The notes under the pieces: generated by a model
Seen by the model: the letters and a program-made list of their open reading frames with translations, nothing else
What the model was told of the DNA's origin: nothing
The model's database searches: none
Shown here: positions 42,952 to 53,010 of the stretch, one piece after another
Layout of the letters: every line of letters starts with the position of its first letter
Position numbering within the stretch: the first letter of the stretch is position 1
Source of the DNA: Rhodobacter sp.
GTDB lineage: Bacteria; Pseudomonadota; Alphaproteobacteria; Rhodobacterales; Rhodobacteraceae
Direction: 5' to 3'
Assembly (NCBI GenBank): GCA_030065095.1
Contig: JASJDP010000013.1
Coordinates: 1 to 64,000, forward strand
Length of the DNA: 64,000 nt
Program-made: the position numbers and the translations under genes

Positions 42952-43565
42952 AGGAACGCCTCGTCAAAGGCCGCATCGCCCTTGGGCACGGCGGCGCGGA
43001 ACCGGGTGACATCGAGGTCCCGGGCCGTGAATCCGAGATCGATATGCGTGGCGATCAGCGCGGCCCCGCCCGTGCCGCAATGGGCCCGGACGGCATTGGC
43101 AAATAGCGCGACAGAGGCGGCGTCGAGCGACACGGTGGGCTCGTCGAGCGCCCAGACCGGGCGGCCGGTGACCAGCAGGCGCGCCAGGCCGAGGCGGCGT
43201 TTCTGGCCGGCAGAGAGGTTCTGGGCAAGGCGATCCCTGAGCGGCTCGATATCGAAGGCCCGAAGCGCGGGGGCGATATCGCCGTTGCCGTAGACGCCCG
43301 CCCAGAAGGCGAGGTTTTCAGAGACGGTGAGCTGGGATTTCAGACCGTCGGCATGGGCGCCGTAGGCGATGGCATCGGGTGCGGCCTCGATCCGGCCCGC
43401 AAGCGGCGGCTGCAGGCCGGCGACGGTTCGAAGGAGCGTCGTCTTGCCGATGCCGTTCGGGCCACGCAGCATCAGCACCTCGCCCGGCGCCAGCGCAAAG
43501 CTGACGCCTTCGAGCACCGGCAGCCCGCCGCGGGAACAGGCGAGGTCGTGGACGCGTAGCACCAT
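42948..43565 (-). CDS. ccmA: Heme exporter ATPase CcmA
   Basis: A 205-residue ABC ATPase, short as is usual for CcmA. Walker [12 protein letters not shown], signature [16 protein letters not shown], Walker [13 protein letters not shown] and H-loop ATHIDLG. It energises release of holo-CcmE in cytochrome c biogenesis. It lies 37 bp downstream of the Mth938-like gene and is coupled to ccmB. Confidence 0.95.
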   Translation of the reverse strand: MVLRVHDLACSRGGLPVLEGVSFALAPGEVLMLRGPNGIGKTTLLRTVAGLQPPLAGRIEAAPDAIAYGAHADGLKSQLTVSENLAFWAGVYGNGDIAPALRAFDIEPLRDRLAQNLSAGQKRRLGLARLLVTGRPVWALDEPTVSLDAASVALFANAVRAHCGTGGAALIATHIDLGFTARDLDVTRFRAAVPKGDAAFDEAFL

Positions 43566-43602
43566 GGGCCCCGCTTAGCGGATGCGGCGACGGCGTGAAA
43601 GG

Positions 43603-43956
43603 TCAGACCGGCAGCAGCGCGGCGCCGATGCGGCGCCCCTCGCCGAGCAGCACGTTGTAGGTGCGGCAGGCGGGCGGCGAGGCCATCGGCTCGACGCCGA
43701 TGCCCGCCTCCTCCAGCGCGGTGCGGAAGGCGGCGGGGGGATGCGCTGTTTCGGCGCCGGTTCCAAGAAGCAGCACGTCGATCCGGGCAGCGGCCTCGAC
43801 GAGCGGGGTTAGGTCGTCATAGCCGCCCCAGGCGTGCGTGCCGTCCGGAAGCACCAGAACGGCCCCCTGATGCACCGAACCGCCGACGCGGAAAAACCCC
43901 GGGCCATAACCGTCGATGGGCCGGGCATCGGTGTAGGTGACTTCGTTCAGGCGCAT
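43603..43956 (-). CDS. Mth938-domain protein
   Basis: A 117-residue protein of the Mth938/NDUFAF3-like fold: YTDARPIDGYGPGFFRVGG, HQGAVLVLPDGTHAWGG and IDVLLLGTGAETAHPPAAF. Orthologues sit beside secDF-yajC in many alphaproteobacteria; in eukaryotes the relatives assist complex I assembly. Role here unproven. ATG 43956 chosen for its conserved start. Transcribed with secF upstream and ccmA downstream. Confidence 0.85.
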   Translation of the reverse strand: MRLNEVTYTDARPIDGYGPGFFRVGGSVHQGAVLVLPDGTHAWGGYDDLTPLVEAAARIDVLLLGTGAETAHPPAAFRTALEEAGIGVEPMASPPACRTYNVLLGEGRRIGAALLPV

Positions 43957-44161
43957 GTCCCCAGTCCCAGATGGGCAGGCCGCCGACGGCGGAGCCTGCG
44001 ATGATGGCATGGGCGGTCCAGCGGCAGACCGTCGCGTGTTTTGGATCGAAGATATAGCTGCCCGGGGCCACGGCGGCAAAGTAGAACGGTGTCGGACCCC
44101 GGCCGACCGGCGGCGGTTCGGTGGTGATGAGGCCCCGGAGGCCGAAGACGGCCAGCTTCAA
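43817..44161 (-). CDS. Overlapping or frameshifted small gene
   Basis: The minus-strand frame from ATG 44161 has strongly host-like codon use for its first ~70 codons (MKLAVFGLRGLITTE ... CRWTAHAIIAGSAVGGLPIW), then runs into the Mth938-like gene in another frame and turns arginine-rich. It is either a short real gene whose stop was lost by a frameshift near 43960, or an upstream part of a longer fused protein. No family recognised. Confidence 0.35.
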   Translation of the reverse strand: MKLAVFGLRGLITTEPPPVGRGPTPFYFAAVAPGSYIFDPKHATVCRWTAHAIIAGSAVGGLPIWDWGHAPERSHLHRCPAHRRLWPGVFPRRRFGASGGRSGASGRHARLGRL

Positions 44162-44193
44162 GATGTCGGGTAAAGGCCACGGCCGCGGCCCGC

Positions 44194-45162
44194 CTAGGTG
44201 TCGATATTGGCGTATTGGTTGCCCTGGTTCGCGTCCGGCTTGGTCCAGTCGCGCTTGGTCCCGAGATAAAGCAGGATGTTCGAGGCGACGAAGACCGACG
44301 AATAGGTGCCGACGATCACGCCCCAGGTCATCGCGAAGACGAAGCCGCGAATCACGTCGCCGCCCAGGATCAGAAGCGAGATCAGCGCCAAAAGCGTGGT
44401 GCCCGAGGTCATCACGGTGCGGCTGAGGGTTTCGTTGATCGACAGGTTCAGCACCTCTTTCAACGGCTTCTTCTTGTACTTGATCAGATTCTCGCGCACC
44501 CGGTCAAAGACGACGACGGTGTCGTTCAGCGAATATCCGACGATGGTCAGCAGTGCGGCGATAATCGCCAGGTCGAACTGAATCTGCAGCACGCTGAAAA
44601 TGCCGATCGTTAGGATCACGTCGTGAACCAGGGCGGCCACGGCGCCCACCGAGAACTGCCATTCGAACCGGAGCCAGATGTAGAAAAGTACCGCCGCGAT
44701 GGCGAGTGCGACGGCGATGATCGCGGTCTGGATCAATTCCCCCGAAACCTTGGGGCCGACCGATTCGACCGACGGAAAGGTGATCGACGGGTCGACTTCC
44801 TGCAAGGCTGCCTCGACGGCGACAACGGTCTCGACCGAGACCGCCTCGTCCCCTTCCTGGGCCTGGATGCGGACCATCGCGACATTCTGGTCCGGGCCGA
44901 AGGTGGGATCGAACACCTCGGTGATCGAGATGTCGCCGAGATCGAGCTGTTGCATGGCTGCGCGATAGGCGCCGACGTCGACCGGCTGAACGCTTTCGGT
45001 GCGGATCGTGGTGCCGCCGCGGAAATCGATGCCGTAGTTGAGCCCGACGACCACAAACACCGCCAACGACAGCACCATCGCCGCGACCGAGGCGCCGAAG
45101 GTCGTCTTCGCGAAGCGGAAGAAATCCCAGTTCGTGTTCGAGGGGACGAGTTTCAGCCGCAT
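44194..45162 (-). CDS. secF: Protein translocase subunit SecF
   Basis: A 322-residue inner-membrane protein with six helices and a periplasmic P1 domain. Signatures: GLNYGIDFRGGTTI at the start, DVILTIGIFSVLQIQFDL, the IVGYSLNDTVVVFDRVREN box and TSGTTLLALISLLILGG. With SecD it uses the proton-motive force to pull proteins out of the Sec channel. It lies 3 bp after secD. Confidence 0.96.
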   Translation of the reverse strand: MRLKLVPSNTNWDFFRFAKTTFGASVAAMVLSLAVFVVVGLNYGIDFRGGTTIRTESVQPVDVGAYRAAMQQLDLGDISITEVFDPTFGPDQNVAMVRIQAQEGDEAVSVETVVAVEAALQEVDPSITFPSVESVGPKVSGELIQTAIIAVALAIAAVLFYIWLRFEWQFSVGAVAALVHDVILTIGIFSVLQIQFDLAIIAALLTIVGYSLNDTVVVFDRVRENLIKYKKKPLKEVLNLSINETLSRTVMTSGTTLLALISLLILGGDVIRGFVFAMTWGVIVGTYSSVFVASNILLYLGTKRDWTKPDANQGNQYANIDT

Positions 45163-45165
45163 GGT

Positions 45166-46827
45166 CTAGACCTCGATGGTTTTTGGGCGGCGGCGTTCGA
45201 ACCACATCACGATCATCACCCGGGTGACGAAAATCGCGGTGAAGACCGAGGTGAGGATACCGAGCCCGAGCGTGACCGAGAACCCGCGCACCGGGCCGGA
45301 CCCCATGGCGAACAGGATCACCGCGGTGATGAAGGTGGTGATGTTGGCATCCAGAATCGCACTCATCGCCTTTTCATAGCCAAGCTCGATTGCGCGCGCC
45401 GGGCCTTTGGCGGTCTTCAGTTCCTCGCGGATCCGCTCGAAGACCAGAACGTTCGCGTCCACCGCCATACCGATGGTCAGGACGATCCCGGCGATGCCCG
45501 GCAGGGTCAGCGTGGCGCCGATGGCCGACAGCAGGCCGAAGATCATGCCGACATTCAGGATCAGCGCGACATTGGCGATGATGCCGAACCAGCCATAGCT
45601 GAGCGCCATGAACACCAGCACCGCCGCAAAGGCGACGAGACAGGCGATGCGCCCCGCTTCGATCGAGTCGGCGCCAAGCTCGGGCCCGATGGTGCGTTCC
45701 TCGAGAAACGTCATCTCGGCGGGCAGCGCGCCCGCGCGCAGAAGCACGGCAAGCTCGGTGCTTTCCTCGACGCTGAAATTGCCGGTGATCTGGCCGGTGC
45801 CGCCGGGGATCGCCTCGCGGATCACCGGGGCGCTGATGACCTCTTCGTCGAGCACGATCGCGAAAGGCGATCCGACGTTTTCGGCCGTGTACTGGCCGAA
45901 CTTCCGCCCGCCCGTGGGGTTGAAGCGGAAGGTGACCGAGGCCTGGCCGTTCTGGTCGAAGGCGGGCTGGGCGTCGGTCAGATCCTCGCCCGAGACGACG
46001 GGGGTCTGTTCGAGCACGTAAAACACGCCTTCTTCGTCCATCGAGGGCAGCAGGATATTGCGCGGTCCCGGGGTCTGGTCCGCGTTTTCGGTGCGGCCGA
46101 CGACGGGATGAAAGGTCAGCTTTGCGGTGGTGCCGATGAGGCTTTTGAGCTCTTCGGCCGATCCGATGCCCGGCACCTGGATCAGGATCCGGTCGGTACC
46201 CTGGCGCTGGATCGTGGGTTCGCGCGTACCGACCTCGTCGACACGTCTGCGGATGATCTCGAGGCTTTGCTGCATCGTCCGGTCGTCTGTCGCCTGCTGT
46301 TCGGCATCCGACAGGCGGACGATCAGGTCGGCGCCGTCGGCGGCGACCTCGATATCGCTGCTTCCGGCGCCGGTCAGCGACACGACCGGGCGGGCAAGGC
46401 CGCGGACCTCTTCCAGCGCGCGGGCGATGTTCTCGGGACGGCTGATGCGGACACGCAATTCACCGGGGGCCGAATCCTGCCGCCGGATCGTGCCGACCTC
46501 GTCGCGGATCTCGCGCAGCGCGTCCCGCACATCCGGCCAGTAGCCGTCCATCCGGTCGGCATAGACATCCTCGACCTGCACCTCGGCCAAAAGATGAGCT
46601 CCGCCGCGCAAGTCCAGGCCAAGGTTGATGATTGTGCCGGGCAACCAGTCGGGCCACAGGGCGCGCGCGGCCTCTCGCTCGGGCGTGCTGCCCAGCCGGT
46701 CGATCTCGACCAGCGCGTCGTTATGGGTCTCGACACGGGTGTAGAACGCATTGGGCATGGCGAACCAGAGACCCAAGGCGACGAGGCCCCAGATGGCGAA
46801 CCGCTTCCAAAGAGGGATTTGCAGCAT
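45166..46827 (-). CDS. secD: Protein translocase subunit SecD
   Basis: A 553-residue protein. N-terminal helix, NLGLDLRGGAHLL motif, large periplasmic domain (P1 head and base), then five helices with GMAVDANVLVFERIREEL and ITAVILFAMGSGPVRGF. Full length. It lies between yajC (21 bp upstream) and secF. The 865-codon frame on the opposite strand is a shadow of the GC-rich coding. Confidence 0.97.
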   Translation of the reverse strand: MLQIPLWKRFAIWGLVALGLWFAMPNAFYTRVETHNDALVEIDRLGSTPEREAARALWPDWLPGTIINLGLDLRGGAHLLAEVQVEDVYADRMDGYWPDVRDALREIRDEVGTIRRQDSAPGELRVRISRPENIARALEEVRGLARPVVSLTGAGSSDIEVAADGADLIVRLSDAEQQATDDRTMQQSLEIIRRRVDEVGTREPTIQRQGTDRILIQVPGIGSAEELKSLIGTTAKLTFHPVVGRTENADQTPGPRNILLPSMDEEGVFYVLEQTPVVSGEDLTDAQPAFDQNGQASVTFRFNPTGGRKFGQYTAENVGSPFAIVLDEEVISAPVIREAIPGGTGQITGNFSVEESTELAVLLRAGALPAEMTFLEERTIGPELGADSIEAGRIACLVAFAAVLVFMALSYGWFGIIANVALILNVGMIFGLLSAIGATLTLPGIAGIVLTIGMAVDANVLVFERIREELKTAKGPARAIELGYEKAMSAILDANITTFITAVILFAMGSGPVRGFSVTLGLGILTSVFTAIFVTRVMIVMWFERRRPKTIEV

Positions 46828-46848
46828 GTCGGGCGCCCTCGGGCAGGG

Positions 46849-47172
46849 TTACTTTTCCTCGGCGGGCTCGGTCTTGGACAGCACCTGCGCAACGGTCGAT
46901 CTGACCACACGGGCCTTGACGCCGGTGGCAATCTCGACCTCTATCTCGTTGTCTTCCTTGACTTTCGTGACCTTGCCGATCAGCCCGCCCTGGGTGACGA
47001 CCTGGTCGCCGCGGCGCAGCGCCTCGACCATTTTCTGGTGTTCCTTGACCTTCTTCTGCTGTGGGCGGATCAGCAGGAAATACATGATCGCGAAGATCAG
47101 GATCAGGGGAATGAAGCTGGCGAAAGCACTGCCACCCCCGGCCGCTTGCGCATAGGCAGGCGTTGCAAACAT
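46849..47172 (-). CDS. yajC: Preprotein translocase subunit YajC
   Basis: A 107-residue protein with one membrane helix (FIPLILIFAIMYFLLIRPQQ, ending in the LIRPQQKK box) and a small cytoplasmic domain (ALRRGDQVVTQGGLIGKVTK). YajC associates with SecDF and the Sec channel. The ATG at 47172 gives the normal family length. First gene of the yajC-secD-secF-Mth938-ccmAB run. Confidence 0.96.
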   Translation of the reverse strand: MFATPAYAQAAGGGSAFASFIPLILIFAIMYFLLIRPQQKKVKEHQKMVEALRRGDQVVTQGGLIGKVTKVKEDNEIEVEIATGVKARVVRSTVAQVLSKTEPAEEK

Positions 47173-47976
47173 GTGCGCGTCCTTTTGGCTGCTCGGGGGC
47201 TGTGCGACCCCCCCGTTTAGATTGGCGCGCACCCTAGCTTTGGCAAGGGGTGGGCGCAAGCCGATGCGGGGCGGATTCGGGGGCCATGGCTTGCATATGA
47301 TTGCCAAAGGGCCTGCATATATCACCGCGCGGTCTGGCCGAGAGGTGGATGGCGGGCGGTGTTTGCCGCTGCTGGAGCGGTCCGTGGTGAGTGATTTCAG
47401 TCGTGCAATTGCGACCTCGCCGCTTCCCCGGGTTGGCGCGGGGTTCGCCATCGCGTCAGCGGCACTGCGACCGATGCAGCCGCCCGGCGCGGGCCTTGGC
47501 GTGCAATCTGCCGGATGGCTGCCATGGACAAATGGGCAGCTTGGTGCGGGAACGGCGCCGTGACATCCTGCGGCGCGATCAAATCGAATTCCGGCCCGGA
47601 TCACCTGGCCGGGATGCTCGGCGACAGCCCGGTCATGCTGGCGGGGACGACTGCGCGACCGAAGCAATCGCCGGGGGCGGATTTGGAATCCGCTGCGCAT
47701 TTCAAGCGCGGGCGCGCTCCGATCAGGTTGAGACGAAAGGCGAAACTCTCCCTAGGGGCGAATGACGCTGCGTCACGACTCGGGCAAGGTCAGGAATTCC
47801 ATACCTGACCGGTCGGGCCGAACCTCTATCCTCCGCGGGGCAACGCGCGGCGTTTTCGAGTGCTTGGGTAACGGTGTTAACGAGTTCTTTGTTTCTCCGC
47901 ATCGCCGCGCGTTGATCTTTCACCGAAATCCTGATTTGACCCCGCCCGCGAGACTTCCCATCCGAGGGCCGATCCA
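47173..47976. other. Long intergenic region between yajC and serS
   Basis: About 800 bp between divergent genes with no convincing coding frame, RNA gene or repeat. It must hold the promoters of both flanking transcripts, which I could not place. Base composition resembles host DNA, so it may include a decayed gene. Confidence 0.45.
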
Positions 47977-49269
47977 ATGCACGACATCCGTCTGATCCGC
48001 GAAGACCCTGTGTCCTTCGATGCCGGCCTGGCCCGGCTGGGTGAGGTGGCGGTCTCGTCGGAGATCCTGGCCCTCGACGCGGCGCGGCGGGCGGCGATCG
48101 GCAAGGCCGAGGCGGCGCAGGCCGAACGCAACGCGGCATCCAAGGAGGTCGGCCGCGCGAAGGCTGCGGGCGATGAGGCCGAGTTCGGGCGGCTGCGGGC
48201 GCTGGTGGCGGCGAAGAAGGACGAGATCGCGGCGCTGGAAGAGGAGGCGCGGGCACAGGATGCGGCGCTAACCGATATGCTGCTGGGCCTGCCGAACCTG
48301 CCGATGCCGGATGTGCCGGACGGCGACGACGAGGACGACAACCTGGAAATCAGGCGGTGGGGGGAGCCACGCGTCTTCGACTTCCGGCCGCTGGAGCATT
48401 TCGAGCTGGCGGCGGCGCAGCCGGGCATGGATTTCGAGACGGCGGCGAAGCTCAGCGGCTCCCGCTTCGTGCTGCTTCGCGGGGCGATGGCGCGGCTGCA
48501 CCGAGCGCTGGCGCAGTTCATGCTGGATGTGCACACCACCGAGAACGGGCTGACCGAGACGATCACGCCGGTGCTGGTGCGCGACGAGGCGATGGTCGGC
48601 ACCAACCAGTTGCCGAAATTCGCCGAGGACAGCTATCGGACGACGAATGGCTGGTGGCTGATCCCGACCTCGGAAGTGACACTGACGAACACGGTGCGCG
48701 AGAGCATCGTCGACGAGGCCGACCTGCCGGTGCGGATGTGTGCGCATTCCCTGTGTTTCCGGTCCGAGGCCGGATCGGCCGGCAAGGATACCGCCGGCAT
48801 GCTGCGGCAGCACCAGTTCGAAAAGGTCGAGATGGTGTCGGTGACGCATCCCGATCGGTCGCTGGACGAGCATGAGCGGATGACGCGCTGTGCCGAGAAT
48901 GTCCTGGAGCGTTTGGGACTGCCCTACCGCACCATTGTTTTGTGCACCGGGGACATGGGCTTTGGGGCGCGGAAGACGCATGATATCGAGGTGTGGCTGC
49001 CCGGTCAGGACACCTATCGCGAGATATCCTCGGTCTCCGTCTGCGGCGATTTCCAGGCTCGGCGGATGAATGCGCGGTTCCGGCGCGAGGGTGGCGGCAG
49101 GCCCGGGTTCGTGCATACGCTGAACGGGTCGGGGCTGGCCGTGGGCCGGTGCCTGATCGCCGTGCTGGAGAACGGCCAGCAGGCCGACGGGTCGGTGGAA
49201 CTGCCCGAGGTGCTGTGGCCGTATCTGGGCGACAAGCGCCGGGTCACGCATGACGGTGTGCTGGCATAA
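47977..49269 (+). CDS. serS: Seryl-tRNA synthetase
   Basis: A 430-residue class II synthetase. N-terminal coiled-coil tRNA arm (about 25-105), then motif 2 ([20 protein letters not shown], a GxxxRxE-like region with FRSE), [20 protein letters not shown] and motif 3 ([16 protein letters not shown]). Charges tRNA-Ser and tRNA-Sec. Begins [11 protein letters not shown] like most SerRS. Confidence 0.97.
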   Translation: MHDIRLIREDPVSFDAGLARLGEVAVSSEILALDAARRAAIGKAEAAQAERNAASKEVGRAKAAGDEAEFGRLRALVAAKKDEIAALEEEARAQDAALTDMLLGLPNLPMPDVPDGDDEDDNLEIRRWGEPRVFDFRPLEHFELAAAQPGMDFETAAKLSGSRFVLLRGAMARLHRALAQFMLDVHTTENGLTETITPVLVRDEAMVGTNQLPKFAEDSYRTTNGWWLIPTSEVTLTNTVRESIVDEADLPVRMCAHSLCFRSEAGSAGKDTAGMLRQHQFEKVEMVSVTHPDRSLDEHERMTRCAENVLERLGLPYRTIVLCTGDMGFGARKTHDIEVWLPGQDTYREISSVSVCGDFQARRMNARFRREGGGRPGFVHTLNGSGLAVGRCLIAVLENGQQADGSVELPEVLWPYLGDKRRVTHDGVLA

Positions 49270-49499
49270 CCGACCTCGATCGGCCAATGGCGGCTCGGGC
49301 GGGATTGCGGCTCTGCAGCCCTTTCCGCCGGGATAGGTGGCGCGCGGCGGGTACAAGGCGGAGGCAGCGGCGAACGCCCTGGTGTCAGGCTGTCGGTGCG
49401 GACCGTCATCACCGGACCGGTGCCGGGCAGCATGGCATGCATTTGGATCGCTTCGGACCGCCCCCTGGTCGGGCCGACATCCGGGCGTTCCCAGGCGCC

Positions 49500-50588
49500 C
49501 TACCCCATCACCTTTCGACCGTAGACAAACCCAAGGCCGGCCGTCGCGGCAAGCGCCGCGAGAGAGACCAAAAGCGCGATCCGCCGGACGCTGTGAAGGG
49601 GCGCGAGGATGTCGTCTTCGGGCAGGTAGGTCACGACCGTCCAGGGCGTGCGGGCAAGCCCGAGCCGCAGGACCGCGCCGATCCAGATCTCGCCCCCGGC
49701 CTCGAACCGCGCAAGCCGGATCTCGCCCGGAAAGAGCGTGTCGAGCCCGCCCTCGATCTGCGCCGCCGCTTGGGTCAGGATCGGATCGCTGCCTTCGGCG
49801 ACGGTCCTGAACGCCCCGCCCCCCTCGGCAACGCCCGCGAGCAGATCCGGATCGCTGTGGGCGATGATATCGCCGGTCTGCGCGACAATGGCCGCCTGGC
49901 CGCGGGGGCTGATGTCGAGTGATTCCAGAAAGGCCGACAACGCCTCGATCTTGATGTCGACGCCGGCGACACCGGCAAACCCGGCATCGGTCGCGACCGG
50001 AACGGAAACCGTGATGCCAGGCGCCTGAGAGGTGAAGAAGATATAGGGTTTTGTCCAGGCCGCAGCGTTCTGCGCCTGGGCGGCCTCGTACCACGGGCGG
50101 GTTCGCGGATCGAAATCGTCGTCGGGATCCCGCCGGCTGTCCTGCAGGCGCAACCTGTCCGAATACCACTCCAGCGTCACCTCGCGCCAAGGTTCTGTGC
50201 TGATCCGCTTGATCCGCAACGGTCCGGGTTCCGGCTCTGGCGCCCGGCTGGCATAGACGAAACCACCGGTCCGGTCGCCCAGATAGATGCCGTCGAGATT
50301 TTCGCGCAGCCGCAGATGTTCCAGAAAGTACTGCGCCATTCCCGAACGGTCACCGGGATCGAGCATCCCGGCCTGCACCAGCCGGCGGGTCAGCTCTGCC
50401 GTCTCGTTGGCGGGATCGAGAAACCCCTCGGTATAGGCGGTGGCGTCGCGTGAGATCCGCGCGGCAATGTCTTCCGAGAACCGCAGCAGCACGGTTTGCG
50501 AGGCCCAGTAGGTAATGCCCAGCACCACCATCAGGGCCAAAGCCTGAAGCACGACCAGCCCCAGGATCAGTTTCAGCGGCCGCGACAT
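49500..50588 (-). CDS. dCACHE-domain membrane sensor lacking an output domain
   Basis: A 362-residue protein: a membrane helix at about 8-30, a periplasmic double-Cache sensing domain (about 35-325; RPWYEAAQAQ, VSVPVATDAGFAGVAGVDIK) and a second helix (IALLVSLAALAATAGLGFVY). It stops at GRKVMG, where a HAMP and catalytic domain would normally begin. No output domain is seen in the 230 bp downstream. It is either truncated or works with a separate partner. Confidence 0.8.
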   Translation of the reverse strand: MSRPLKLILGLVVLQALALMVVLGITYWASQTVLLRFSEDIAARISRDATAYTEGFLDPANETAELTRRLVQAGMLDPGDRSGMAQYFLEHLRLRENLDGIYLGDRTGGFVYASRAPEPEPGPLRIKRISTEPWREVTLEWYSDRLRLQDSRRDPDDDFDPRTRPWYEAAQAQNAAAWTKPYIFFTSQAPGITVSVPVATDAGFAGVAGVDIKIEALSAFLESLDISPRGQAAIVAQTGDIIAHSDPDLLAGVAEGGGAFRTVAEGSDPILTQAAAQIEGGLDTLFPGEIRLARFEAGGEIWIGAVLRLGLARTPWTVVTYLPEDDILAPLHSVRRIALLVSLAALAATAGLGFVYGRKVMG

Positions 50589-50763
50589 GGGTCAGGGTCC
50601 TCGTTCTGCCGTCCGACACGCGCGAGACTATGGCCCGGCCGCCCCGGTGCACAAGTGTCCAACGGGCACGATGGCCGCCGGCCCGCCGCGGGAAAGGCAT
50701 TTCGCGACATCCCCGCATATGCTCTATAGGCTGAAAGCCGGACCGCAGGGGATCCCGACCGCA

Positions 50764-53010
50764 ATGCCCGAACAAACCGAAAGCGAAAGCCGCAAGCTGC
50801 TGGGACGCCTGCGCGACACGCTGGCCGAGGAAGGCGCGGGGCAGGCGCGGCTCGACCGGATCACGCATCTGATCGCCGATTCGATGCAGACAGAGGTGTG
50901 TTCGATCTACCTGTTCCGCGATGCCGACACGCTGGAGCTGTGCGCCACACAGGGGCTGAATCCCGAGGCCGTGCACAAGACCCGCATGCGGGTGGGCGAG
51001 GGTCTGGTGGGCCGCGTCGCCAAGTCCGGCCGGCCGGTCAACACCAAGGACGCCCCCGCCACCAAGGGGTTCCGGTTCATGCCGGAAACCGGGGAAGAGG
51101 TGTTTTCCAGCTTCCTCGGACTGCCGGTGCAGCGCCTGGGCGAAACGCTGGGCGTTCTGGTGGTACAATCGAAACAGGCGCGCCGCTACAGCGACGACGA
51201 GGTCTACGCGCTGGAAGTCGTCGCCATGGTGCTGGCAGAGATGGCGGAACTGGGCGCCTTCATCGGCGAAGGCGCGGCGCTGACCGCGTTGCACCAGCGG
51301 GCCCAGCTGTATCGCGGGGGCATCGGGCAGGAAGGCACCGCCGAGGGGCATGTCTGGCTGCATGAGCCGCGCGTTGTGGTCACCAATCCGGTCGCCGACG
51401 ACCCCCAGGTCGAACATACCCGTCTGGCGGACGCGGTCGATCGGCTCAGGCTCTCGATCGACGAAATGCTCGATCAGCTCGACACCGGCGACAAGGACCA
51501 GCGCGCGGTTCTGGAAGCCTACCGGATGTTCGCCAATTCGCGCGGCTGGATCCGGCGGATGCAAGAGGACATCGCGCGCGGGCTGAGCGCCGAGGCGGCG
51601 GTGGAAAAGGAACAGTCCGCGGCGCGTGCACGGATGGAAACGGTGCCCGACGCCTATCTGCGCGACCGGCTGCACGACCTCGACGACCTGTCGAACCGGC
51701 TGTTGCGTATCCTGTCGGGCCAGGGCAACGAGACCGGCGCCGAGATGCCCAAGGATCCGGTGCTGATCGCCCGCAATATCGGTCCCGGGGAGCTCTTGGA
51801 ATACGGCCGGCGGCTGCGGGCCATCGTGCTGGAGGAAGGCTCGGTCGGCAGCCATGCCGCCATCGTCGCCCGCGCCTGGGCGATCCCGCTGGTGATCCAC
51901 GCCAAGCGCATCATCGCCGAGGCGCTGAACGGCGACCACATCATGGTCGATGGCGACCAGGGCGTCGTGCACCTGCGCCCCGAAGACACGGTCATCACCG
52001 CCGTGCGCGACAAGATGGCGATGCAGGCCGAGGCGCAGAAACGCTACGTCTCGCTGCGAGACAAGCCTGCGAAATCCAAGGATGGCGCGATTGTCGAACT
52101 GTTCATGAACGCCGGTCTGATGGCCGACCTGCCGTCGCTGGACAGTTCGGGCGCCGAGGGCGTCGGCCTGTTCCGGACCGAATTGCAGTTTCTGGTGCGC
52201 AACAAGATGCCGCGGCGGCAGGAACTGGTCGAGATCTACGCCCGCGTGATGGACGCCGCCCATGGCAAGCGCGTGCAGTTCCGCACGCTGGACATCGGCT
52301 CGGACAAGGTGCTGCCCTACATGAAGCCCACCGACGAACCGAACCCGGCGCTGGGGTGGCGGGCGATCCGGGTGGGGCTGGACAAGCCGGGCGTGATGCG
52401 GATGCAGCTGCAGGCGCTGATCCGTGCGGCGAACGGGCGGCCGTTGACGGTGATGTTTCCGTTCATCGCCCAGTTCGACGAGTTCAAGAGGGCGCGCGAG
52501 TTCGTACACCGCGAGTTGGAACGCGAGGCGGTGTTGGGACATGTGCTGCCCGAGGGCATCGAGATCGGGGCGATGCTGGAAACCCCGAGCCTCGCCTTCG
52601 CGCCGCGGCAGTTCTTCGAGATGGCGGATTTCATTTCCATCGGCGGCAATGATCTGAAACAGTTCTTCTTCGCCGCCGACCGCGAGAACGAACGCGTCCG
52701 GCGGCGCTATGATTCCCTCAATGTCAGCTACCTGAGCTTCATCGAGCGGATCGCCGAGCGTTGCGCCGAGGTGGACACGCCGGTGTCGTTCTGCGGCGAG
52801 GATGCCGGCCGGCCGATCGAGGCGGTGTGTTTTGCCGCCATGGGCCTGCGCAAACTGTCGATCCGCCCGGCCTCGATCGGCCCGGTCAAGAGCCTGTTGT
52901 GCCGGGTCGATCTGACCGAGGCCAGGGCGGTTATCGACGAGGCGCGTCGTTGCGGGACCCAGTCGGTGCGTCCTGCGATCATGAAGTGGCTTGCCACGCA
53001 ACAGCGTTAG
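50764..53010 (+). CDS. ptsP: Nitrogen PTS enzyme I (PtsP, EI-Ntr)
   Basis: A 748-residue protein: N-terminal GAF domain (about 15-165), then the PEP-utiliser enzyme I fold with the phospho-histidine in GSVGSHAAIVARA (H364), the GVGLFRTELQFL and PALGWRAIRVGLDKPG substrate boxes and the VSFCGEDAG catalytic cysteine. It starts the PTS-Ntr phosphorelay that ties carbon/nitrogen state to regulation. ATG 50764 matches the usual MPEQTESESRKLL-type start. Confidence 0.95.
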   Translation: MPEQTESESRKLLGRLRDTLAEEGAGQARLDRITHLIADSMQTEVCSIYLFRDADTLELCATQGLNPEAVHKTRMRVGEGLVGRVAKSGRPVNTKDAPATKGFRFMPETGEEVFSSFLGLPVQRLGETLGVLVVQSKQARRYSDDEVYALEVVAMVLAEMAELGAFIGEGAALTALHQRAQLYRGGIGQEGTAEGHVWLHEPRVVVTNPVADDPQVEHTRLADAVDRLRLSIDEMLDQLDTGDKDQRAVLEAYRMFANSRGWIRRMQEDIARGLSAEAAVEKEQSAARARMETVPDAYLRDRLHDLDDLSNRLLRILSGQGNETGAEMPKDPVLIARNIGPGELLEYGRRLRAIVLEEGSVGSHAAIVARAWAIPLVIHAKRIIAEALNGDHIMVDGDQGVVHLRPEDTVITAVRDKMAMQAEAQKRYVSLRDKPAKSKDGAIVELFMNAGLMADLPSLDSSGAEGVGLFRTELQFLVRNKMPRRQELVEIYARVMDAAHGKRVQFRTLDIGSDKVLPYMKPTDEPNPALGWRAIRVGLDKPGVMRMQLQALIRAANGRPLTVMFPFIAQFDEFKRAREFVHRELEREAVLGHVLPEGIEIGAMLETPSLAFAPRQFFEMADFISIGGNDLKQFFFAADRENERVRRRYDSLNVSYLSFIERIAERCAEVDTPVSFCGEDAGRPIEAVCFAAMGLRKLSIRPASIGPVKSLLCRVDLTEARAVIDEARRCGTQSVRPAIMKWLATQQR

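Noticed and set aside
44623-47220. 865-codon open frame antisense to secF, secD and yajC
   Set aside because: High-GC coding leaves the opposite strand open. The frame has low-complexity charged composition and no domain, while the other strand encodes clear SecD/SecF/YajC.
47281-47400. Possible tRNA-Ser-like stretch upstream of serS
   Set aside because: A GGCCGAGAGGTGG-like D-arm resemblance is present, but no matching acceptor stem or T arm follows.
50350-53001. 883-codon open frame antisense to ptsP
   Set aside because: Same codon-bias effect; histidine/arginine/glutamine-rich reading with no recognisable domain.
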